Notes: generated by a model not told the origin, from the letters alone. A DNA stretch of 9,305 bases from DASRVA01 sp050732935 (GCA_050732935.1 JBOHRW010000107.1:1-9305), one strand, 5' to 3'. Shown: positions 1 to 8,265, counted from the stretch's first letter. Translations and numbers: made by a program.

Positions 1-303
1 ACCAGCATGACCACCCCGATCTCGGCCGCCACCCCGGCCAGCGCGATCATCCCCACCCCCACGGCCACGCTCAGGTTGAACCCCATCGCCCACAGGAGCC
101 AGACGCTTCCCACCAGCGCAAACGGGAGCGAGATCATCACGATCAGGCTCTCGGTGACGGAACGGAAGTTGAGGAAGAGGAGCAGGAAGATGATCCCCAC
201 CGCGACCGGGACCATGAAGCGGAGGTTTCGGTTCGCCTCCTGCATGTGCTCGTACTGGCCCGACCATTCCAGCGTGTACGCGGGCGGAAGCTCGAGCCGG
301 CTC
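1..303 (-). pseudogene. cusA: CusA-type RND heavy-metal efflux pump, internal fragment
   Basis: The minus strand from about 303 to 1 translates to part of a CusA-like proton-driven heavy-metal RND pump, the inner-membrane component of a tripartite efflux system. Visible landmarks in order are ELPPAYTLEWSGQYEHM (end of the second periplasmic loop), a helix with IIFLLLFLNFRS, then SLPFALVGSVWLLWAMGFNLSV and GMIALAGVAAEIGVVML. These match roughly the last quarter of a pump of about 1,040 residues. The gene runs off the window at base 1 with its C-terminus missing. Upstream homology stops near 290-320, where the strand switches to another RND gene, so the N-terminal three quarters are absent here. 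Identification as the CusA/CzcA heavy-metal RND family is firm. The Cu/Ag-type assignment rests on the WSGQYE and AGVAAEIGVVML stretches typical of CusA. Whether the break is biological or an assembly chimera cannot be decided from the window. Confidence 0.85.
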
Positions 304-351
304 TCGATCATCGTGCCGGTGACGATCCTGCTCATCTTCCTGCTCCTCTTC
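174..351. repeat. Inverted pair of identical 20-bp segments in the two RND fragments
   Basis: The 20 bases TCATCTTCCTGCTCCTCTTC occur on the plus strand at 332-351 and on the minus strand at 193-174. Both encode the conserved IFLLLF transmembrane helix, one in the cusA piece and one in the czcA piece. The identity is explained by conserved paralogous coding sequence. It also provides inverted homology on either side of the 294-303 junction. Confidence 0.7.
294..303. repeat. 10-bp perfect palindrome at the RND inversion junction
   Basis: GAGCCGGCTC reads the same on both strands. It lies at the point where minus-strand cusA homology ends and plus-strand czcA homology begins. A short palindrome at such a head-to-head junction is what template switching or a short-homology inversion would leave. 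Palindromes of this length are not rare in GC-rich DNA, so the position is the argument rather than the sequence. Confidence 0.6.
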
Positions 352-686
352 TCCATGTTCGGCTGCCTCAAGAACGCGGCTCTCATCATCCTCAACGTGC
401 CGTTCGCGATGATCGGCGGCATCGTCGCCCTGTGGCTCTCGGGGCTCTACCTGAGCGTTCCCGCATCGGTCGGGTTCATCGCGCTGTTCGGCGTCGCCGT
501 TCTCAATGGGGTGGTCCTCGTCAGTTACATCAACCAGCTCCGGCGCGAGGGGCGACCGCTGAGGGAGGCGATCCTCGAAGGGTCGATCCTGCGGCTGCGG
601 CCGGTGCTCATGACCGCACTGGGTCGCGAGCCTTGGCTTGGTCCCGCTCCTCTTCGCGACCAGGACAGCCGGAGCCGTAGGTAGAT
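297..686 (+). pseudogene. czcA: CzcA-type RND efflux pump fragment with frameshift
   Basis: Plus-strand reading from about 297 gives a CzcA-like stretch: LSIIVPVTILLIFLLLF, then LIILNVPFAMIGGIVALWLS, LYLSVPASVGFIALFGVAVL, NGVVLVSYINQLRREG and LRLRPVLMTAL. These are transmembrane and loop segments in the last quarter of a heavy-metal RND pump. After MTAL (about 632) the frame is lost. Removing one G from the GGG at 631-633 restores VASLGLVPLLFAT, the expected family continuation, and that frame then stops with TGA at 684-686. The last roughly 70 residues and everything N-terminal to about residue 850 are missing. This is a doubly truncated, frameshifted remnant, or a chimeric and error-containing assembly segment. 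It is a different paralog from the minus-strand fragment it abuts. Confidence 0.85.
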
Positions 687-800
687 GACTCATCCGATAA
701 ACGACGAAGCGAGGTGGAGGGCCCGGGAGGCGGAGGCCCCTTATCGGTCGCCGGTCGACGGTGGATGTCGTGCGATCCTGAACCCTACCGCCAGCAGCCG

Positions 801-1447
801 ATGACTGGCGGATCAGAAGCGGCCCACGCAACCGCGTTCGCGCTCGGCGCGCTCCACGGACTGGAGCCGGGCCACGGCTGGACGGTGGCGGCGGTGAACG
901 CGTTGGGACGGCACAGCCGATGGAGAAACGGCCTGGTTGCCGGTACGCTGATCGGCGGCGCCCATCTCGTCAGCTCGTTCGCGGTGGTGGCCGCGTTCTC
1001 GTCCTGGACCGCTGGCTCGCCGTCACCGAGACGGCCGGGGTGACGCGTGCTGCCGGCCTGGTCCTCGTCGCGATGGGTCTGGTCCAATGGCTTCGGGCCC
1101 CGGGCCATGCGCACACAGGCCATCGTCACGACCTGCCCCCGGGAGAGGGGACCGCCAGAGAGAGGACCGGGCTCCTGGGCCTCGCCGCCTTTGCGTTCGT
1201 CCTCGGATTCGCGCACGAGGAGGAGTTCGCGGTGCTCGCCCTCTGTGCCGGCCGGACGAGCTGCTGGGGCGTCATGACGGTCTACGCCCTTGCTGTGGCG
1301 GGGGTCATTCTGGCCCTTACGCTGGTCTCGGTCGCCACGTTCGAACGCTTCCATCACCGTGTCGAGGGCTGGCACGACCGGCTGCCGCGCATCAGCGCGG
1401 CGATCCTGGTGGAAATCGGCCTCCTGTACCTCCTCGGGGTTATGTGA
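801..1447 (+). pseudogene. Nickel/cobalt permease-like (RcnA/UreH-type) membrane protein, single frameshift
   Basis: The product is a polytopic membrane protein of the nickel/cobalt transporter and UreH-like permease group. It would move Ni2+ or Co2+ across the inner membrane, with direction unknown. The first frame has the helix motif HGLEPGHGW (residues 19-27 from ATG 801) with the paired His typical of the group. The second frame, from about 998, has a His-rich cytoplasmic-type loop (PGHAHTGHRHD) and a second metal-site helix GFAHEEEF followed by two more helices. The frames join if one C is restored at 998 (TTC-CTC-GTC), giving about 215 residues, a normal family length. ATG 801 is preferred over GTG 714 or ATG 765 because homology begins just after it; no strong Shine-Dalgarno is seen. 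The frameshift may be decay or a sequencing error. No second metal gene is joined to it closely, with 231 nt to the next gene. Confidence 0.72.
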
Positions 1448-1678
1448 CCTGGACCGGCCCTGCGGGAGGGTTCGACGGCATCCGGGTCCCGCCCGATTCT
1501 TCCATCCCCGGCCGCGTGATGGAACGGGTGCGCCACGCGGGCCCCCGGGAGCAGGAGCGGGCCCTCCGCTCGGCCGACCCACCCCCACCCCGGTTTCCAG
1601 GGAAAGGATCCGGAACCGGCCGCCGGCGGCGGGGCTAGGGGGAGCCACGATTGGTTGTCGGAGGCATCCGTCACCGGT
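1448..1678. other. Non-coding gap with one hairpin
   Basis: No credible gene is seen here. The one regular element is a hairpin with a 7-bp stem, TTCCATC (1500-1506) and GATGGAA (1518-1524), around an 11-nt loop. It has no T-run after it, so it does not look like an intrinsic terminator. It could be an operator or chance. I cannot pick a confident promoter for the downstream gene. Confidence 0.3.
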
Positions 1679-2101
1679 ATGTTCCGGTTGGTGAAGATGG
1701 CATCCCTGACGAAGACGCCGCAGTTGGCCGCGCTCGCCGCGTTGGCCTTCCTGGTCCAGATGGAGGCCGGCGCGATGGCGGCGTCCCGCGGCTCGGGGCC
1801 GGCGATCCCACCGTCATCCGGGACCACCGTCGTCGTCGTAAGTGCCGCTCCGTCCACGACGACCCAGGACACGTCGCCCCCGGAGCGGCCTTTCCGCTCC
1901 TGCCAGAACGGGAATGCCGCATGTCCGATGGCGTTCGCTGGAGCCATGCTCGCCTGCATGGCGGGTTCCGCGTGCGGCGTCGCGGCTTTCGAGCCGGTCG
2001 GCATGCCGCAGGTACCCCCGATCCGTGTTTCGATGCGGCTCCCCCTCTCCGAGCCGATCGGCGCCCCGCTCGACCCTCTCACTCCACCTCCGCGCGCCTG
2101 A
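1679..2101 (+). CDS. Small exported Cys-containing hypothetical protein
   Basis: I do not recognise a named family with certainty. The 140-residue product starts with a basic N-terminus and a hydrophobic segment (QLAALAALAFLVQMEAGAMA, about residues 15-34), which looks like a signal peptide or anchor. A Ser/Thr/Pro-rich linker follows, then a second hydrophobic stretch carrying four Cys in the order C-x6-C-x10-C-x5-C. The protein ends in a Pro/Arg tail, LDPLTPPPRA. Short proteins with this layout, a Cys-rich hydrophobic core and a PPRA-like end, occur beside copper genes (compare DUF2946), but I infer that from layout only. Codons are strongly G/C-ending, which supports coding on this strand. 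ATG 1679 is chosen; GGAGG at 1660-1664 lies 14 nt upstream, rather far. TTG 1655 and ATG 1697 are alternatives. It stands alone, about 200 nt before the copper operon. Confidence 0.55.
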   Translation: MFRLVKMASLTKTPQLAALAALAFLVQMEAGAMAASRGSGPAIPPSSGTTVVVVSAAPSTTTQDTSPPERPFRSCQNGNAACPMAFAGAMLACMAGSACGVAAFEPVGMPQVPPIRVSMRLPLSEPIGAPLDPLTPPPRA

Positions 2102-2135
2102 GCCCTCGACGGGCCTGACTCTTTTCCGGTGACGG

Positions 2136-2156
2136 GGGCGGCGGCGATCGCCGCCC
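2136..2156 (+). terminator. Strong GC hairpin after the 1679-2101 gene
   Basis: GGGCGGCG (2136-2143) pairs perfectly with CGCCGCCC (2149-2156) around a 5-nt loop. It sits 34 nt after the stop at 2101. Only a short GGTTT follows, so it is a weak intrinsic terminator at best. It may instead end transcription with Rho or act in the leader of the copper operon. Confidence 0.4.
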
Positions 2157-2301
2157 GGTTTCGGAAGCAAGGATCCCGTCGGATCCAGGTCGTTTGCCGA
2201 CGACGGATTCAGAGCGAAAGACGGGGAATCTGGAAGCTCCGCCCCACGGCCGGGTCGGACTCTCCGGTTCCCGCACATCAGACGCAAAGGAGCGAGAACC
2301 A

Positions 2302-2769
2302 ATGAGAATCGTACTGAAGGTGGCCCTCGCCGCCATGACCTTCGGCGTGTTGGCGATTCCCCCCGTCGTCTTCGCCCAGCAGTCGGGCGTGCGAGCCGGG
2401 GCCGAACGTGCCGACGACGGCGATCGCGCGCCGGCGATGAGCCGGGACGCCCGGATGCACGGCATGATGAACACGATGGACACGATGCACGGCATGATGG
2501 GCATGATGCATGAATGCATGGAGATGGGCATGATGCAGGAGTGCATGGAGATGATGAACGAACGCAAGGAGAAGATGGACGCGATGCCCGACACCTCGAT
2601 GATGCAGCCCGCCTTCCACGAAAGCGACGCGGGGCTTCGCCCCTCTGGGGGGACCGACCACTGCAAACATCCGAGAGAGAAGCTCGAGACCCGCCCGATG
2701 CGGGGCGCCGGGAGCGGTCCTGTGGACACCGGAGGCGATGACGAGGGCTCCCGTGGGAGGGACCAATGA
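2302..2769 (+). CDS. Met/His-rich exported metal-binding protein
   Basis: The product is probably a periplasmic Cu(I)/Ag(I)-binding buffer. It is 155 residues. Residues 1-26 form a clear signal peptide (VALAAMTFGVLAIPPVVFA then QQ as the likely cleavage point). A Met-dense block follows at about 52-85, with MHGMM twice and then MMHECMEMG and MMQECMEMM as a 9-residue tandem repeat. Met clusters with His and Cys bind Cu(I) in periplasmic copper proteins, so the role follows from composition and context rather than from homology. The start at ATG 2302 is supported by AAGGAG at 2287-2292. After about residue 105 the Met content disappears and codon use is less G/C-biased (AAA CAT, AGA), so the tail may be unstructured or frameshifted. 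The stop overlaps the next start in an ATGA arrangement, which implies translational coupling. This is the first gene of the copper operon. Confidence 0.75.
   Translation: MRIVLKVALAAMTFGVLAIPPVVFAQQSGVRAGAERADDGDRAPAMSRDARMHGMMNTMDTMHGMMGMMHECMEMGMMQECMEMMNERKEKMDAMPDTSMMQPAFHESDAGLRPSGGTDHCKHPREKLETRPMRGAGSGPVDTGGDDEGSRGRDQ
2501..2553 (+). repeat. 27-bp tandem repeat encoding the Met-rich units
   Basis: Two near-identical copies begin at 2501 and 2528 (offset 27 bp, nine codons). They encode MMHECMEMG and MMQECMEMM. A second repeat, ATGCACGGCATGATG, occurs at 2455-2469 and 2485-2499. Both repeats keep the reading frame, consistent with expansion of metal-binding units. Confidence 0.75.
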
Positions 2770-3053
2770 GCTGGGAATGGCTGTTCGTGGCCTTGCCGTT
2801 TCTGGTGGTCCTCGCCTGTCCGGCGATCATGCTCTGGATGATGCGAGGCATGGGCCGACAGGATTCCAGCGGGAGGACTGATGAGGACAGAAGCGCGGGC
2901 GCCGGGGGCTCGGAAGCCTCGGCGATCTCCGCCGCGACCGCGGAGATCGCCCGGCTCAGGACCCGCCTGGCGCGCCTCGAAGAGGTGCAGGGACCCAAGC
3001 CGGAGGAAACCACCCGGTCGGACGGACACCCTCGAGCGGGTGATTCAGCGTAG
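2766..3053 (+). CDS. Small membrane protein, DUF2933-like, with coiled-coil tail
   Basis: This 95-residue protein has one transmembrane segment (about residues 4-25, LFVALPFLVVLACPAIMLWM) followed by MMRGMG. That pattern, CP then hydrophobic residues and a Met/Gly turn, recalls the small DUF2933 proteins found in copper and silver resistance loci. A polar linker leads to a helix at about 52-75 (AEIARLRTRLARLEEVQ) with heptad-like Leu spacing, probably a short coiled coil facing the cytoplasm. The function is unknown. Met and Cys at the membrane boundary suggest a helper of Cu(I) transport (inference). GGGAGG at 2755-2760 precedes ATG 2766, which overlaps the stop of the Met-rich gene. Codon use is G/C-biased as in its neighbours. 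The coiled-coil extension makes it longer than the usual 60-80 residues of such proteins. Confidence 0.65.
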   Translation: MSWEWLFVALPFLVVLACPAIMLWMMRGMGRQDSSGRTDEDRSAGAGGSEASAISAATAEIARLRTRLARLEEVQGPKPEETTRSDGHPRAGDSA

Positions 3054-3059
3054 AATGAA

Positions 3060-3087
3060 GCGCGCCGGGCGGCGAACCCGGGCGCGC
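3060..3087 (+). terminator. Intergenic GC hairpin between 2766-3053 and 3110-3580
   Basis: GCGCGCC (3060-3066) pairs with GGCGCGC (3081-3087), with further imperfect G/C pairs inside. Only CTT follows, so full termination is unlikely. An attenuating or mRNA-processing role between operon genes is as plausible. Confidence 0.3.
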
Positions 3088-3097
3088 CTTGCACCAC

Positions 3098-3105
3098 GGA
3101 GGTGA
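3098..3105 (+). promoter_or_regulatory. Shine-Dalgarno that fixes a GTG start
   Basis: GGAGGTGA matches the 16S anti-Shine-Dalgarno over its full length. It lies 4 nt before GTG 3110 (7 nt from the GGAGG core). It therefore favours GTG 3110 over the in-frame TTG at 3089. Confidence 0.8.
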
Positions 3106-3109
3106 GATC

Positions 3110-3580
3110 GTGAGAGGATCGGTGAAATGGTTGTCGCTCCTGTTCGTCCTGGCGGTGGGAGCGTTCGGATATGCGCGGCTTACGGGCGCAGCCGGCGATG
3201 GGTGGGAGGTCGGCGAGCTGCGGGAGAACGGCCTGCGGATCATTCCCGGTGGCAGATCGGACGCGGGGGCCGTCCTGGACCCCGGACAGTTCCCTAATCC
3301 CCGGGTCCGACACGCCTACTGGGTGGCCACGCGCATCCCCGAGACCCTTAACCAGCTCTATTGCTGGTGCGGATGCGTGAACCGTGGCGTGCACCGCTCC
3401 AACCTCGAGTGCTTCGAGGACCTCATGGCGGTGAACTGCGATGTGTGCCGGGGGACGGCGGAGATCGCTTACGACATGGTGACCAACCAGGGGATCGAGA
3501 ACCCCGGCCTGATCCAGCGGGCAGTGGACGAGGTCTGGGCTCCGGCCGGCACCGAGCTCTGGGAACCGGCGGCCTCGTAG
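3110..3580 (+). CDS. PCYCGC-type membrane-anchored Cys protein, all-Cys paralog
   Basis: This 156-residue protein has an N-terminal signal or anchor helix (residues 5-24) and an exported domain of the PCYCGC-motif family. Visible signature: IPETLNQLYCWCGC with C85, C87 and C89, then HRSNLECFEDL with Cys, then NCDVC with C110 and C113, then a helix with AEIAYDMVTNQG and an amphipathic end, LIQRAVDEVW. The family is exported and of unsettled function. The clustered thiols suggest metal binding or thiol redox work, and its place between a copper protein and a Cu+ ATPase favours copper. The GTG start is set by the Shine-Dalgarno at 3098. The TAG stop lies 1 nt before ATG 3582, so translation is probably coupled to the ATPase. 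This copy keeps Cys at both positions of CxxC. The minus-strand paralog at 7758-8255 has TGA at the first of these. Confidence 0.85.
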   Translation: MRGSVKWLSLLFVLAVGAFGYARLTGAAGDGWEVGELRENGLRIIPGGRSDAGAVLDPGQFPNPRVRHAYWVATRIPETLNQLYCWCGCVNRGVHRSNLECFEDLMAVNCDVCRGTAEIAYDMVTNQGIENPGLIQRAVDEVWAPAGTELWEPAAS

Positions 3581-3581
3581 C

Positions 3582-5770
<2,189 letters not shown>

Positions 5771-5774
<4 letters not shown>

Positions 5775-7339
5775 GGCTTCTCGCCTGGCCGCTGAAGAGA
5801 CGCGAGTTCCTGTCCCGCGCGGTGGCCGCCGGACTGGCCTTGAGCCCTGCGGGGCCGCTCCTTGCGGCCGCCTGCGGAAAGGATCGCGGGACCCGTGGAG
5901 ACGCGGCGAACCAACGTCCCGCAGGGTTCGATGCCCGTTACGCCGAGGCCGCCCGGCGGGCGGAGGCGACCGGGCCGCCTGCCCGTCAGGTTCGGCTTGT
6001 GGCCGAGCCGGGCGAGGTCGAGATCGGACCGGGCCAGACCTACAGGACGTGGCTCTACAACGGCACCTTCCCGGGTCCGGAGATCCGGGTCGCCGAGGGA
6101 GAACGGCTCCGCGTCGTGCTCGAGAACCGCCTGCCCGAGGCGACGACGATCCACTGGCACGGGGTGCCGGTTCCCAACGCCATGGACGGCGTGCCGGGAG
6201 TCACGCAACCCGCCGTGCCGCCGGGAGGCTCGTTCGTCTACGATTATGTCACCAGCCCGGCAGGCTCGTACATGTATCACAGCCACGTCGGGCTTCAGCT
6301 CGATCGGGGGCTCCTCGGATCGCTCGTCATCGAGGAACGCGAGCCCCACATCCCCTACGACCGCGAGTACACGCTCATGCTCGACGACTGGCTTCCCACG
6401 GAGCCCGAGCCCGCCTCGGCGCGGGCGGAATCGGGGATGGGAGGGATGATGGAGCGCATGCGCGGGATGATGGGCGGCCAAGAGGGAGGCATGATGGGCG
6501 ACCGCGTGATGCAAGGCCGTGGGGGCGGCATGATGCTCGTCGACCCCGCCCGTCCCAACTATGCGGACCTCCTGGTGAACGGGCGCCCACCCAGCGATCC
6601 TCCGACATTTGAGGTTCGACACGGCCAGAGGGTGCGGTTCCGCCTCGTCAACCCAGCGTCCGCTACCCTCTTCCGAGTAGCCGTCGCCGGGCACCGGATG
6701 ACGGTGACGCATACCGATGGCCGGCCTGTGGAGCCGGTCACGGTGGATGCCCTCCTCATCGGCATGGGGGAGCGGTACGACGTCGTGATCGAGGCGGACA
6801 ACCCCGGCGTCTGGACGATCGCCGCCGAAAGCCTGCTCGGTACGCCGGCGCCGGGACGCGCGGTTCTGCGCTACGTGGACGCGGCGCGGCGCGCGGCAGC
6901 CCCTGGCGAGACCCCGACCGGGCCCGGCGGCGGCCGCATGCTGCGCCTGGCCGACCTCGTATCCACGGAGATCTCGCTATCGGGGGACGAACGTGCCGAC
7001 CGCCACTTCGACCTCGCCCTGTCCTGGGGCATGATGATGGCGCCCGACGAGTGGACGATCGACGGCCGCCGGTATCCCGACGCACCCCCCCTGGAGATCG
7101 GCGAAGGGGAACACGTTCAGGTGACGATGGTCAACCACAGTCCCATCCACCATCCGATGCATCTTCACGGTCATTTCTTCCGCGTGGGAGGCGCCCTCAA
7201 GGAGACGGTTCTGGTGCCCGGCCACATGGGTCGGATCTCCTTCGCGTTCACGGCCGACAACCCGGGCGACTGGTTCTTTCACTGTCACAACCTCTACCAC
7301 ATGGAGAGCGGGATGGCGCGAGTCTTCCGCTACGTGTAG
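5771..7339 (+). CDS. Tat-exported multicopper oxidase with Met-rich insert (CueO/PcoA type)
   Basis: This periplasmic oxidase probably converts toxic Cu(I) to Cu(II) using O2. It is 522 residues. The N-terminus has twin Arg in KRREFLSR (residues 9-16) and a hydrophobic stretch ending AAAC (C35). That is a Tat signal, with an imperfect lipobox that may lipidate C35. Copper ligands appear in all four usual motifs: HWH at 128-130, HSH at 170-172, HPMHLHGH from H461, and HCH at 504-506 followed by H510 and M515. The last set marks a type 1 site with axial Met, and the trinuclear cluster is complete. A Met/Gly-rich loop at about 223-255 (GMMERMRGMMGG and similar) resembles the Cu(I)-delivery insert of CueO and PcoA. 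Start is GTG 5771, overlapping the ATPase stop by 4 nt, with AAGG at 5760-5763. It ends the plus-strand operon. CopA/PcoA naming is avoided because the ATPase is already called copA. Confidence 0.93.
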
Positions 7340-7358
7340 CCAGGCGGAAGGGGCTGGC
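7339..7358. terminator. Possible bidirectional hairpin between convergent operons
   Basis: GCCAG (7339-7343) pairs with CTGGC (7354-7358). It lies almost entirely in the 21-nt gap between the oxidase stop and the stop of the PII-like gene on the other strand. The stem is only 5 bp and has no T-run, so support is weak. Position between converging genes is the main reason to list it. Confidence 0.25.
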
Positions 7359-7360
7359 CC

Positions 7361-7702
7361 TTACCCCAAGGCCTCCCTCCCCTCGGCCCCGGTCCGGATC
7401 TTGATCGCCCGCTCGACGGGCGAGACATAGAGGATCCCGTCACCAGGGGCGCCGGTACGGGCGTTGTCGAGGATGATCGACACCAGCCCGGGCAACGCGG
7501 ACTCGGGGCAGACGAGCTCGAGCTTCACATGCTCGGCGTAATGGGCGCCGGCCTCGAGGGAGACCGGCCAGCTTTCCGCATCCATGGGCCCGCGAATCGA
7601 GCGGACGTGGAGGACCGTCACGGCGCCCGCGCCGGCATCCTGAAGAGCCCGGTGCACCTGAGCGAGTCTCTCGCTCCGGACAAAGGCCTTGATCTCCTTC
7701 AC
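7361..7702 (-). CDS. Divergent PII-like (GlnB-fold) protein
   Basis: This 113-residue cytoplasmic protein has the PII fold pattern, a trimeric small-molecule sensor in known members. Family positions that can be matched to GlnB numbering are T83-G84, G87-D88-G89 (B-loop) and R103 in IKIRTG (C-loop). Differences matter: the ATP-contacting K90 is Ile, the T-loop is shorter and lacks the Tyr that is uridylylated in GlnB, and there is no amtB or glnA beside it. It is thus not a standard nitrogen regulator. Being the last gene of a metal operon suggests a PII-like metal or nucleotide sensor that regulates a transporter, such as the RND pump (inference). Start is GTG 7702 with GAGGGGG at 7711-7717. 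It lies 55 nt after the preceding gene's final stop and converges on the oxidase gene. Confidence 0.8.
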   Translation of the reverse strand: MKEIKAFVRSERLAQVHRALQDAGAGAVTVLHVRSIRGPMDAESWPVSLEAGAHYAEHVKLELVCPESALPGLVSIILDNARTGAPGDGILYVSPVERAIKIRTGAEGREALG

Positions 7703-7757
7703 TTCCGTGTCCCCCTCTCTTTCTTCGAGCGAAAAGGATCTTCCCGAAGGCCGGAGG

Positions 7758-8255
7758 TCATTCCAGCGGCGGCAGCGGCGTCGGGGTCCGGTTCTCCCGC
7801 TGGCTCGCGTACTTGCGGTCGATGTGCTCCTGGATCTCCGTCAGCGGGCGACCCTGTCTGCTCATGTCCATCGCGATCCTCGCGACGTCCTGGCAGATCC
7901 CTCAGGTGAACCCCATGTCGTCGACCTCGACCGTCCCGTTGGCGCGGACCTCGTCGACGAAGCAGTCATAGGCGCTCTCGTGGCCCACGCGCCAGCAGCC
8001 GCAGAAGCAGGGGAGGTAGTGCATGACGTCCGGCCGCCGCGCGGCGAACTCGTAGAGGTCGAAGATCCCAGGAGGCGCCCCGGCCATCGCGGGTGGGAAG
8101 CGGAGCGGCCCGGCGACCGGCGCGTACGCCTGTCGCGCCGCCCGCTCGGGAGGCCCATCCCCGCTCACACCGCCCCAAAGCCACCACGCGACCAGCCCGG
8201 CCGCGACCGCCGCCGCGAGGAGGAGGATCGGCCGCCTGCGCTTCGAGCTGTTCAT
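7758..8255 (-). CDS. PCYCGC-type exported protein, candidate selenoprotein (in-frame TGA at codon 118)
   Basis: Read through one TGA, the gene gives 165 residues. A basic N-terminus and transmembrane anchor (residues 6-27) precede an exported PCYCGC domain: LPCFCGC with C83, C85 and C87, GHESAYDCF with C98, then DDMGFT, TGA (codon 118), GIC with C121, then ARIAMDMSRQGRP and IQEHIDRKY. The part after the TGA matches the family's conserved end, and codon 118 aligns with the first Cys of CxxC (C110 in the paralog at 3110-3580). Family members usually read WDDHGxxCxxC at this place. No other stop occurs before TGA 7760-7758. Start ATG 8255 has GGAGG at 8261-8265. A downstream hairpin fits a bacterial SECIS. 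I therefore infer selenocysteine, giving UxxC. If not decoded, the product is a 117-residue truncated protein. It is in an operon with sco and the PII-like gene, which points to copper or thiol redox work. Confidence 0.75.
7869..7887 (-). promoter_or_regulatory. SECIS-like hairpin downstream of the TGA
   Basis: On the minus strand, CGTCGCGA (7887-7880) pairs with TCGCGATG (7876-7869). This gives 8 bp with one G-U pair, around the loop GGA (7879-7877). The loop starts 22 nt after the TGA and opens with GG. Bacterial SECIS elements are stem-loops in the coding region shortly after UGA, with a small apical loop carrying G in its first positions, so distance and loop fit. GC-rich DNA forms hairpins easily, so this is supporting evidence only. 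Confidence 0.55.
7902..7904 (-). other. In-frame TGA, candidate selenocysteine codon
   Basis: The TGA is codon 118 of the gene starting at 8255. It replaces the first Cys of the CxxC motif conserved in the PCYCGC family. The frame stays open for 47 more codons with recognisable family residues. TGA differs from the Cys codons TGC and TGT by only one base, so a nonsense mutation is the alternative. Confidence 0.65.
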
Positions 8256-8260
8256 CGTGT

Positions 8261-8265
8261 CCTCC
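8261..8265 (-). promoter_or_regulatory. Shine-Dalgarno for the candidate selenoprotein gene
   Basis: GGAGG on the minus strand ends 5 nt before ATG 8255. It fixes that start against upstream in-frame codons, which overlap the end of the sco gene and lack exported-protein features. Confidence 0.75.

Noticed and set aside
694..747. 7-bp inverted repeat CCGATAA/TTATCGG as a possible mobile-element end
   Set aside because: It is short, there is no transposase and no target duplication is visible, so chance is sufficient.
1619..1630. GC-only palindrome GCCGCCGGCGGC
   Set aside because: It has no loop or T-run, and such palindromes are expected by chance at this base composition.
2455..2553. ATG-rich repeats as a CRISPR-like or satellite array
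   Set aside because: The repeats are in frame, short and encode Met-rich metal-binding units, so protein repeat expansion explains them.
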